Assembly: GCA_903871605.1 (NCBI GenBank)
Contig: CAIQHF010000053.1
Span: 23,058 to 87,057, forward strand
Direction: 5' to 3'
Length of the DNA: 64,000 nucleotides
Origin: an uncultured Sphingomonadaceae bacterium
Lineage (GTDB): Bacteria > Pseudomonadota > Alphaproteobacteria > Sphingomonadales > Sphingomonadaceae
Position 1 is the stretch's first letter, and the number at the start of each line of letters is the position of its first letter. The notes beneath the pieces are model-generated. The model was not told the origin of the DNA and did no database searches. It was given only the letters and a program-made list of their open reading frames with translations. Shown here in pieces: positions 48,917-56,243 of this stretch. The translations under genes were made by a program, and so were the position numbers.

Positions 48917-49651
48917 TCATCTGAGCTTCCAGCGCTCGCGCGGCCCAGCCCCGAATTTGCGCGCCGGTTCTTGATCAATCGCATCCGATCGATCGCCAGG
49001 CTTGGTCGCGCATTCGCGCGCGAGCATAACAATCTCGCGACGAACACGAAGGTCGGACTCGACCTTCAACTCGGCCCGCAACATCGCGAGCTGATTCTCG
49101 AGGACCTTCTCATGCTGTGCCCGGAGTTCTGCGATCTCGCGTTGCAACGCTTCGTTTTCGCGACGGGATTCGGCGACCAGGCTGCGCTCCCGCTCCAGTT
49201 GATTGCCGATCTCGCGCGACAGCGAACGGATCTCGTCTCGCAGGCGATGATCGTATTCGGCTTTCAAATCGGCTCGCAACGCCGTGATCTCGTTGCGCTC
49301 GTGGCTTAGTCGGTCCTCGAACTCTTGCGCGAGGATCACTACCTCGCGGCGCGTGCGTCCCGCCTCGTCGCGATAGACCCGCGCCTGATCGAGTTCGGCC
49401 AGCGCGCTCGTCAGCTTGGACTGATACTGCGCAGCCGACGCCTGGTAGCGATTGCGATCGAACCGAAGATCCTCCTTCTCGAGACGGAGATTGCGGAGAT
49501 CGGCTTGCAAAGTCACGATCGCTTCGCCCAGTTTGAGCAATTCAAAGGCATCGCGGCTGCGCACGTCGATCCCGACCTGCCGCGACGGATTGCCTGCGGC
49601 CGGCGGCTCGCTCTTCGGCTCGACCGATCCCCTATCGCCATCCTGCACCAT
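48917..49651 (-). CDS. Coiled-coil protein
   Basis: A 244-residue protein with no membrane segment or signal peptide. It is almost entirely charged heptad-like coiled coil from about residue 35 to 215, with two similar stretches (AEYDHRLRDEIRSLSREI and VESDLRVRREIVMLAREC) that may be a repeat. It has no known family domain. It lies between the GT fusion gene and the small REPESEE-type gene in the same leftward operon. It could be a scaffold or a partner of the coiled-coil sulfotransferase; this is inference from location. Confidence 0.7.
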   Translation of the reverse strand: MVQDGDRGSVEPKSEPPAAGNPSRQVGIDVRSRDAFELLKLGEAIVTLQADLRNLRLEKEDLRFDRNRYQASAAQYQSKLTSALAELDQARVYRDEAGRTRREVVILAQEFEDRLSHERNEITALRADLKAEYDHRLRDEIRSLSREIGNQLERERSLVAESRRENEALQREIAELRAQHEKVLENQLAMLRAELKVESDLRVRREIVMLARECATKPGDRSDAIDQEPARKFGAGPRERWKLR

Positions 49652-49719
49652 AGAAATCGTTCATCCCATTTGAGATTAATCTAGGGCGGCCGCGAGCCGC
49701 TCGTGTCCCGGGTACCGGT

Positions 49720-52116
49720 TCAAACACCCAGCTCATCGAAGCGAGCGGCCTGCCGCCGCTGGACCGCAGCCACACCATATTCTGCCTCGATATGGCGACG
49801 CGCGGCCTCGATCAGCCGCATATTGCTGTTCGACTGCTCGACGACGTGGCGCATCTGCCATGCGGCATGCGAGAGATCGGGATCCGCCCAGACCTGGCCT
49901 TCGGAATGAGGATAGTCGCCCGTCTTGAGCGGGATCAGCTTGTAATCGACGGGATAGCCGGTGGCCTGCGAGATCAGCTCGGTCGTAGCCGAATAATCCG
50001 TGGCGATCACCGGCACGCCGAGCGCCATCGCTTCGGCGACCAGCAGACCAAGCCCCTCACTTCGGTGAAGCGAGACGACGCAGTCCACCGTGTCGATCAG
50101 CCCGAGCATCTCGGAACGACTGAGTTCGCGATCAAGGAAGTGAATGTCGAGACGGTCATCCAGTTCGCGACGCAGCTTTTGCATCTCGGCCGGCGCGAAC
50201 GCTGCGTTGACGCACTTTATGACGAGCGAGACATCATCCTGAAAGCTACGCCCGGCGAAGGCGAAACGGAACGCATCGAGGACGGCCGCCGGGTTCTTGC
50301 GCCCGCTGAAGGACAGAAAGTCGAACGAGAAAAGGAAGATGAAGCGACCGTCCGGCAGGCCGAAATAGCCGCGATCAAATCCCTCGGGCCGGGCAAATTC
50401 AAGCGAGATCGGCATCCGCAGAACGGGCTTGCGCAATTTGCTCATCAAGGCACGCTGGATGAAGCGGGTCGGCGCCCAGATCTCGTCGACGCGATCGAAC
50501 GCCGGCACCCATTCGGCAGGAAAATCCGCGAGCTCCCAAAACGGCACGGCGATACGATAGGCGTCTTGGCGAAGCGCGTCGCGAAGATGGTCCTGCACGA
50601 GCGGGAGCTGATCGGCGTTGACGTTGAAGATCTGCACTCGGCCGCGCGCGGTCTCGCCCAGGAGATCCTCGCAACTGTGATCGTCGCGCGACGACACCAC
50701 GTTGAGCGCGACATCCAGCGCACCGACCGAATAGCTGCCGGCGGTGGCCAGCGAGCGCAGCGTCAGTCGCGCCGCCTCGCCTACGCCCGTGCATGCCCTG
50801 AGATAACCGACCACGGTAATGTCGGGAGCATTCGCGTCGGTTCGCATAGGCAGATACTGGCTGCGACGGCGACGCAGATCGCCGATACGCTCCACAGCGG
50901 CGTTGGTCAGCAACGGATCGATACCGGACTTGTGACTGTGCCGGATAAACCAATCGACCAAGCCGGCGACGCCGTGTGGCTCGGCGATGTTGAAATTAGC
51001 CTTGAGGAACGGAGATAGCTCCCAGAAGTACCGCATGAGAATCGTGCACACCGAGCCATCGCCGGCATAGGAGGTGCCCGGCGCCGGCTGAGCCAGATGG
51101 TCCTCGAAATTTTCGAACGGATCGCCATCCCAGGTCAGATAGGCGTCCCGGAACAGGTGGCGGACGAACGTCGGGATACGCGCGCCGCTGGCGAAGCGCT
51201 CATAGGCATAATTGGCCCGAGGCGTCTGCTTGAGCCCGCGATCGAACAGATCGGACTGATAATCGTCGAGCAGGCTATTGAGCGCCGGCGAGTTGCCGCT
51301 GGCGAAAAGCGAGGTGTGCTTGGACAATTGATGCGAGTTGCGCGGGTCATAGCCGCTGAAATGGAAGAAGGTCAGCGGGCTGCCATCTATGTGCCAATGC
51401 TCGCCGTCATGATCCAGATCGCGCTGAAACAGGTTCCAATATGCGGCGTTAAGAGTCGTGTCGCGCAGGATAACGACGTCGGCAATGAACCCCGGGACCA
51501 GATCCATGAATTTCTGATCGACGAACACGCCTTCGCTCTGCGCGTTGACGCACTGATAGCGGAGGCGCCGAGCCCACCAGCGAAGCACCGATTCGACACC
51601 GTCATGCTGGCCGAACGCGACGAACCCGAGATTATAGATGCCGGCGCGCATGATGGTGACATCGTCGGGCGGCGTATCGCTTTCGGCCGGGCGGGTCAGA
51701 TGGGGCGTCAGCACGACGCTGGCGCCTTGATCGAGCGCGTCGAACACCGCTGTTATCGGCCGATACACCTTGATGTCGGGATCGAAGTACACGACATAGT
51801 CGTATCCCATCGCAAACAAATGGAGAATCATGTACGGCTTGATCGCCGTATTGAATTCCATGATGTCATAGCGAAAGGCGAACGCGGAAAAGTCAGGAAT
51901 ATTGAGCGCATCAGCAGTTATGAGCGTGCAATCCGCTGGGTAATAATCAAAAACTGGCAGGATATTGTCGGCAAGACACAGGAAGTGGTCGGCCTCGACA
52001 TGAACGGCATTTGACGAATCGATCAAGGTCCGCGAATACGGCATGTAGTTATTCGAGCTGATCGTGAAAATTGCGGTGCGGCTATGCGCGCGACGCGTCC
52101 CGTTCAACTCGCTCAC
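49720..52116 (-). CDS. Two-domain glycosyltransferase (GT-A-like plus GT4 fusion)
   Basis: A 798-residue protein. The N-terminal part (about 10-330) looks like a GT-A fold with the metal-binding motif VYFDPDIKVY (D112, D114) and GVFVDQKFMDLVP. The C-terminal part (about 430-790) is GT4-like, with VVGYLRACTGVGEAAR, IWAPTRFIQRAL, FSFDFLSFSGRKNP and VVSLHRSEGLGLLVAEAM. Two active sites in one chain suggest it adds two residues in turn, or a repeating disaccharide. It is the first gene of the leftward run that leads to the sulfotransferase. Confidence 0.85.
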   Translation of the reverse strand: MSELNGTRRAHSRTAIFTISSNNYMPYSRTLIDSSNAVHVEADHFLCLADNILPVFDYYPADCTLITADALNIPDFSAFAFRYDIMEFNTAIKPYMILHLFAMGYDYVVYFDPDIKVYRPITAVFDALDQGASVVLTPHLTRPAESDTPPDDVTIMRAGIYNLGFVAFGQHDGVESVLRWWARRLRYQCVNAQSEGVFVDQKFMDLVPGFIADVVILRDTTLNAAYWNLFQRDLDHDGEHWHIDGSPLTFFHFSGYDPRNSHQLSKHTSLFASGNSPALNSLLDDYQSDLFDRGLKQTPRANYAYERFASGARIPTFVRHLFRDAYLTWDGDPFENFEDHLAQPAPGTSYAGDGSVCTILMRYFWELSPFLKANFNIAEPHGVAGLVDWFIRHSHKSGIDPLLTNAAVERIGDLRRRRSQYLPMRTDANAPDITVVGYLRACTGVGEAARLTLRSLATAGSYSVGALDVALNVVSSRDDHSCEDLLGETARGRVQIFNVNADQLPLVQDHLRDALRQDAYRIAVPFWELADFPAEWVPAFDRVDEIWAPTRFIQRALMSKLRKPVLRMPISLEFARPEGFDRGYFGLPDGRFIFLFSFDFLSFSGRKNPAAVLDAFRFAFAGRSFQDDVSLVIKCVNAAFAPAEMQKLRRELDDRLDIHFLDRELSRSEMLGLIDTVDCVVSLHRSEGLGLLVAEAMALGVPVIATDYSATTELISQATGYPVDYKLIPLKTGDYPHSEGQVWADPDLSHAAWQMRHVVEQSNSNMRLIEAARRHIEAEYGVAAVQRRQAARFDELGV

Positions 52117-52388
52117 TATGCAACCCTACACATACTAGAACCAAGCTTACGACCGCGTCGGCGCCCAATTGGCGCGATGCAGATCGGCAGTCTATGCCAT
52201 TATCGTCGCGCAGAGCAAGAGCGCGCGCTGCACCGCAATATGCTCAGCGGTCGCTGGTCAGCCCAATTTTGATGACCCATGCACCGGTTCGCACCCAATC
52301 GTGCCGCTTGTCGGGGTTCACAAAGCGACAGCGCCGCGCGCGCGACGGCGAGCGTATCCGCACATCCGATGTGCACCGCAGCGTGCCC
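52117..52388. other. Intergenic, nothing recognised
   Basis: The 272 nt between the GT-A/GT4 fusion start and the end of rfbB contain no supportable gene. The promoter of the leftward fusion-gene operon is expected here. Confidence 0.5.
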
Positions 52389-53450
52389 TTACGACGCTCG
52401 CCCGACCAAAGGCCGCCACCAGCTTTCGTTGGTAAGATACCAGGCCAGCGTCTCGGCGAAACCCTGCGGGAAGTCCCGCGCAGGTGCATAGCCCAATTCG
52501 CCGCGTATCTTGGTCTCGTCGATCGCGTAGCGACGGTCGTGGCCCTTGCGATCGGTAACATAGGTCTTGAGCTCCGCGCTCGGTCGGCCTTGGGCAGCGG
52601 GCGCATCGGGGAAGCGTTCCGCCAGGGACGGATCGGTCGCGAACGCCGCATCGACCACGCGGCAGATTTCCTCGATCACGGTCAGGTTGGGCAATTCCTG
52701 ACCGCCGCCGACGTTATAAGTCTCACCAATTCGCCCGTTGCGCAGGATCAACTCGATTCCCCGGCAATGATCCTCGACGTGGAGCCAGTCGCGCACGTTC
52801 ATGCCGTCGCCGTAGATCGGCAGCTTGCGGCCATGCAGGGCGTTGAGCAGGAACAGCGGGATCAGCTTCTCGGGAAACTGGTAGGGGCCATAATTGTTCG
52901 AGCAATTGCTCGTCGTCGTCTCGAGCCCATAGGTATGGTGATAGGCGCGAACGAGATGGTCGCTGCCCGCCTTCGACGCCGAATAGGGCGAGTTGGGCGC
53001 ATAGGGCGTCGTCTCGCTGAATGCCGCGTCGTCGGGCCCGAGCGAGCCGTACACCTCATCGGTCGAGACATGGTGGAAGCGATGCGGGCGGCCGCTGCCC
53101 TTGTCGAGCCACGCCGTCTTGGCGGCTTTGAGCAGGCTGTGCGTGCCCACCACATTGGTCATCACGAACGCATCCGGCCCGGTAATCGAGCGATCGACGT
53201 GGCTCTCGGCAGCGAAGTGGACGATCGAGCCGATCTTCCGGCTGTCGAGCAGCTCGGTGACGAGATCGGTATGGCCGATGTCGCCGACGACGAGCTCGAC
53301 GCCATCCAGCCCGTCGAGATTGGCGCGGTTGCCCGCGTAGGTCAGCGCATCGAGCACGACGATGCTGTCGTCCGGGCTCGCCTTGCGCCAATGGTGCACG
53401 AAATTCGCGCCGATGAAGCCGGCGGCCCCGGTGACGAGCAGATTAGCCAT
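52389..53450 (-). CDS. rfbB: dTDP-glucose 4,6-dehydratase
   Basis: Second step of dTDP-L-rhamnose synthesis. The 353-residue product begins MANLLVTGAAGFIGANFVHH, with the NAD motif, then HFAAESHVDRSI, STDEVYGSLG and YSASKAGSDHLVRAY (catalytic Tyr and Lys), and SNNYGPYQFPEKLIPL. All are RfbB hallmarks. The ATG at 53450 is chosen by family N terminus and overlaps rfbD by 8 nt. Last gene of the rfbACDB operon. Confidence 0.97.
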   Translation of the reverse strand: MANLLVTGAAGFIGANFVHHWRKASPDDSIVVLDALTYAGNRANLDGLDGVELVVGDIGHTDLVTELLDSRKIGSIVHFAAESHVDRSITGPDAFVMTNVVGTHSLLKAAKTAWLDKGSGRPHRFHHVSTDEVYGSLGPDDAAFSETTPYAPNSPYSASKAGSDHLVRAYHHTYGLETTTSNCSNNYGPYQFPEKLIPLFLLNALHGRKLPIYGDGMNVRDWLHVEDHCRGIELILRNGRIGETYNVGGGQELPNLTVIEEICRVVDAAFATDPSLAERFPDAPAAQGRPSAELKTYVTDRKGHDRRYAIDETKIRGELGYAPARDFPQGFAETLAWYLTNESWWRPLVGRAS

Positions 53451-54300
53451 GGGTCTTGATCTCGTTGAGCATGAGGCGGAGATTGGCGCGCCAATGCGGC
53501 GTCGGGCCACCCAGCGCCGCGAAGGTGCTGCTCTTGTCGAGCACCGAATAGGAGGGCCGCCTGGCCGGCGTCGGGAAATCGGCGGTGGCGATCGGGATCA
53601 CCGGCACGGCTTGCCCGAGCAGCCCGGCCGTCACCGCCTCCTCCTGGATCGCCACCGCGAAGTCGTACCAGCTGGCAGCCCCTGCATCGGTATAATGATG
53701 GATGCCGGCGACGCGCCTTTCGGCGAGCGTCCACAGCGCCGCGGCGAGCCCCGGCGCATAGGTCGGCGTGCCGATCTGGTCGGCGACGACGCGCACCTCG
53801 GGCCGCTCGGCCATCAGCCGCAGCATGGTGCGCACAAAATTGCCGCCGGCAGGCGCGTAGACCCATGCGGTCCGCACGATCAGCGCATCGTCGCCCGCCA
53901 GCCGCTCGCCTTCGAGCTTGGTGCGGCCATAGACGCCGAGCGGGTTGGGCGCTGCATCGGGCGCGTAGGGAACGCCGGAGGTGCCGTCGAACACGAAATC
54001 GGTCGAGACATGCACCAGCCGCGCGCCGACGCCGCGCGCCGCCTCCGCGAGTAGCCCGACCGCGGTCGCATTGACCGCGTGCGCGGCATCGGCGTCGCTC
54101 TCGGCCTTGTCGACCGCGGTATAGGCGGCGGCGTTGAGGATCAGATCCGGCCGCTCCGCCTCGACCATCGCGGCGACCGCGGCGCGATCGGTGATGTCGA
54201 GCGTGTCATAGTCGTGCGCGACGACGCTGACGCCGGCCGGCGCGGACGCCTGCAGGCCGCGGCCGAGCTGGCCCCTGCTGCCGACGATCAGCGCCTTCAT
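53443..54300 (-). CDS. rfbD: dTDP-4-dehydrorhamnose reductase
   Basis: Last step of dTDP-L-rhamnose synthesis. A 285-residue reductase with the nucleotide motif GSRGQLGRGL, LNAAAYTAVDKAE, STDFVFDG and YGRTKLEGE (catalytic Tyr-Lys), plus RTAWVYAPAGGNFVRTM. The ATG at 54300 is set by the family start and overlaps rfbC by 4 nt; the frame extends upstream antisense-like and was trimmed. Confidence 0.97.
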   Translation of the reverse strand: MKALIVGSRGQLGRGLQASAPAGVSVVAHDYDTLDITDRAAVAAMVEAERPDLILNAAAYTAVDKAESDADAAHAVNATAVGLLAEAARGVGARLVHVSTDFVFDGTSGVPYAPDAAPNPLGVYGRTKLEGERLAGDDALIVRTAWVYAPAGGNFVRTMLRLMAERPEVRVVADQIGTPTYAPGLAAALWTLAERRVAGIHHYTDAGAASWYDFAVAIQEEAVTAGLLGQAVPVIPIATADFPTPARRPSYSVLDKSSTFAALGGPTPHWRANLRLMLNEIKTHG

Positions 54301-54842
54301 GCGAACAGCTCGACGTCCGCGAAAGGCAGCCCGAGCTTGTCCTTGCCGGACAGCTGCGGCTCGATCCCCTCGAGCGGCCATTCGATCGCGACCGTTGGAT
54401 CGTCCCACGCCAGGCTGCGTTCGTTCGCCGGCTCGTAGGCGGCGGTGCACTTGTAGAGGAAATCGGTGCCATCCTCGAGCGCGACGAAGCCGTGCGCGAA
54501 GCCCGGCGGCACCCAGAACATCCGCTTGTTGGCCGCGCTGAGCTCGACACCCTGCCACCGGCCGCAGGTCGGCGAGCCTCGGCGCAGATCGACCGCGACA
54601 TCCCAGGCGCGGCCCGCCGTCACGCGCACCAGCTTGCCCTGCGGATTGGGGTTCTGGAAATGCAGCCCGCGCAGCACGCCCTTGGCCGAGCGGCTATGAT
54701 TGTCCTGGACGAAGCTGAGATCGAGCCCCGCCTCGCGAAAGGTCGCGGCATTCCAGCTCTCGAGGAAGAAGCCGCGGTCGTCGCCGAACACGCGCGGCTC
54801 GATGATCAGCAGATCGGCGATCGCCGTTTCGATGAGCTTCAC
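54297..54842 (-). CDS. rfbC: dTDP-4-dehydrorhamnose 3,5-epimerase
   Basis: A 181-residue cupin-fold epimerase. Visible family parts are [39 protein letters not shown] (catalytic His region), [11 protein letters not shown] and FLYKCTAAY. It acts on dTDP-4-keto-6-deoxyglucose between RfbB and RfbD. It overlaps rfbA and rfbD by 4 nt on either side, so all four genes are translated together. Confidence 0.97.
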   Translation of the reverse strand: MKLIETAIADLLIIEPRVFGDDRGFFLESWNAATFREAGLDLSFVQDNHSRSAKGVLRGLHFQNPNPQGKLVRVTAGRAWDVAVDLRRGSPTCGRWQGVELSAANKRMFWVPPGFAHGFVALEDGTDFLYKCTAAYEPANERSLAWDDPTVAIEWPLEGIEPQLSGKDKLGLPFADVELFA

Positions 54843-55720
54843 GCGAACACCTTGCCTTCGAGGAGATCGAGCAGATACTCGCCATATCCGCTCTTGCGCA
54901 GCGGCGCTGCGACGCGCGCGAGCTGGCCGTCGTCGATGAACCCCTGCCGCCAGGCGATCTCCTCGGGACAGCAGATCTTGAGCCCCTGCCGCTCCTCGGT
55001 GATCCGCACATAGAGCGCGGCATCGAGCAGCGAGCCGTGCGTGCCGGTGTCGAGCCAGGCATAGCCGCGCCCCATGATCTCGACCGAGAGCTTGCCCGCC
55101 TCGAGATAGAGTCGGTTGAGATCGGTGATCTCGAGCTCGCCGCGCGCGCTGGGCCTGAGATCGCGCGCCAGCGCGACCGCATCGCCGTCGTAGAAATAGA
55201 GGCCGGTCACCGCATAGTTGGACTTGGGGGCGACAGGCTTCTCCTCGATCGTCTCGGCGCGCCCTTCGGCGTCGAACGAGACGACGCCATATGCGGTCGC
55301 GTCGCGAACATAATAGCCGAATACGGTGGCACCCTCGTCACGCGCAGCGGCGCGGCCGAGCAGGTCGCCAAGGCCGTGGCCATAGAAGATGTTGTCGCCC
55401 AGCACGAGCGCGGAGGGCGTATCCCCGACGAAGTCGGCGCCGATATGATAGGCCTGGGCGAGGCCGGCAGGCTCGGGCTGCACCGCATAGTCGATCACCA
55501 TGCCGAGATCGGAACCGTCGCCGAGCACTGCCCGGAACGCCGCCTGGTCATGCGGGGTGGTGATGATCAGCACCTCGCGAATCCCGGCCATCATCAGCGT
55601 CGACAGCGGATAATAGATCATCGGCTTGTCGTAGACCGGCATCAACTGCTTCGACACGCCGCGCGTGAGCGGATACAGGCGCGTGCCCGAGCCGCCGGCC
55701 AATAGGATACCCTTGCGCAT
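54839..55720 (-). CDS. rfbA: Glucose-1-phosphate thymidylyltransferase
   Basis: First step of dTDP-L-rhamnose synthesis, making dTDP-glucose. The 293-residue product starts [19 protein letters not shown], the nucleotidyltransferase signature, and contains [32 protein letters not shown] and [20 protein letters not shown]. First gene of rfbACDB; its promoter should lie in 55721-55891, just before the tRNA remnant that starts the mobile element. Confidence 0.97.
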   Translation of the reverse strand: MRKGILLAGGSGTRLYPLTRGVSKQLMPVYDKPMIYYPLSTLMMAGIREVLIITTPHDQAAFRAVLGDGSDLGMVIDYAVQPEPAGLAQAYHIGADFVGDTPSALVLGDNIFYGHGLGDLLGRAAARDEGATVFGYYVRDATAYGVVSFDAEGRAETIEEKPVAPKSNYAVTGLYFYDGDAVALARDLRPSARGELEITDLNRLYLEAGKLSVEIMGRGYAWLDTGTHGSLLDAALYVRITEERQGLKICCPEEIAWRQGFIDDGQLARVAAPLRKSGYGEYLLDLLEGKVFA

Positions 55721-55891
55721 GTCGCCCCTTGCAAGCCAGACCCTTGCAAGCGGTACTGGCGGCGGCTTCCCGCGACAACCGCAAAAAAGTGAGCGCTATC
55801 TCGACCAGAGTGCGCAGGCCGTGCTTGCGAAAGCCGTTGCCGGCGGCGCTCTATCCCTGTCGAGGGATGATCCGATCATCTGCATGGAAAC

Positions 55892-55936
55892 TGGAGCGGG
55901 CGAAGGGATTCGAACCCTCGACCCCAACCTTGGCAA
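55892..55936 (-). other. 3' half of tRNA-Gly(GCC): attachment site of the integrated element
   Basis: Read on the minus strand these 45 nt give the anticodon loop TTGCCAA with the 3' stem arm GGTTG, the variable region, the T arm with GGTTCGAATCC, the acceptor strand GCCCGC and an encoded CCA end after the discriminator. The 5' half is missing: matching stops at the anticodon loop, where the lower-GC element begins. This is how one end of an element integrated into a tRNA gene by a tyrosine recombinase appears. The intact tRNA-Gly should be at the far end, to the right of the window. Confidence 0.88.
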
Positions 55937-56243
55937 TAGTCGAACCGATAATATTCCTATTCTGTTACAGTGGGTTATGGATGGGTGTCGAATATCCGAA
56001 CACGATCCGAAGATATTAGCCAATTTGCCGAGGGTTTCCCGATGAGAGGGGCACGGGAACAGCCTCTGATACCTCCCATAATCTGACCCCCCTCCCCCCC
56101 CTCATATGAGACATCGATCATCAACTGATTCGCACGAATCGGCTCGGTTGCACCTTGGCTTCCCCGAGCTTTCGTCTCACACCCTACGAGAACATTGAAG
56201 CTGGCTCGTATCCGAAGAAACGGCCGATGGTGGGGTAACGAGC
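55937..56243. other. Left end of the mobile element, non-coding
   Basis: These 307 nt, with visibly lower GC than the chromosome to the left, contain no supportable gene. Recombinase arm sites and the polymerase promoter would be expected here; the only obvious oddities are a C-rich run near 56085-56100 and short similar strings GTCGAACC and GTCGAATA close to the tRNA end. Confidence 0.55.

Noticed and set aside
55796..56023. A 75-residue frame across the tRNA-Gly remnant
   Set aside because: It translates tRNA sequence and the attachment junction, so it is chance.
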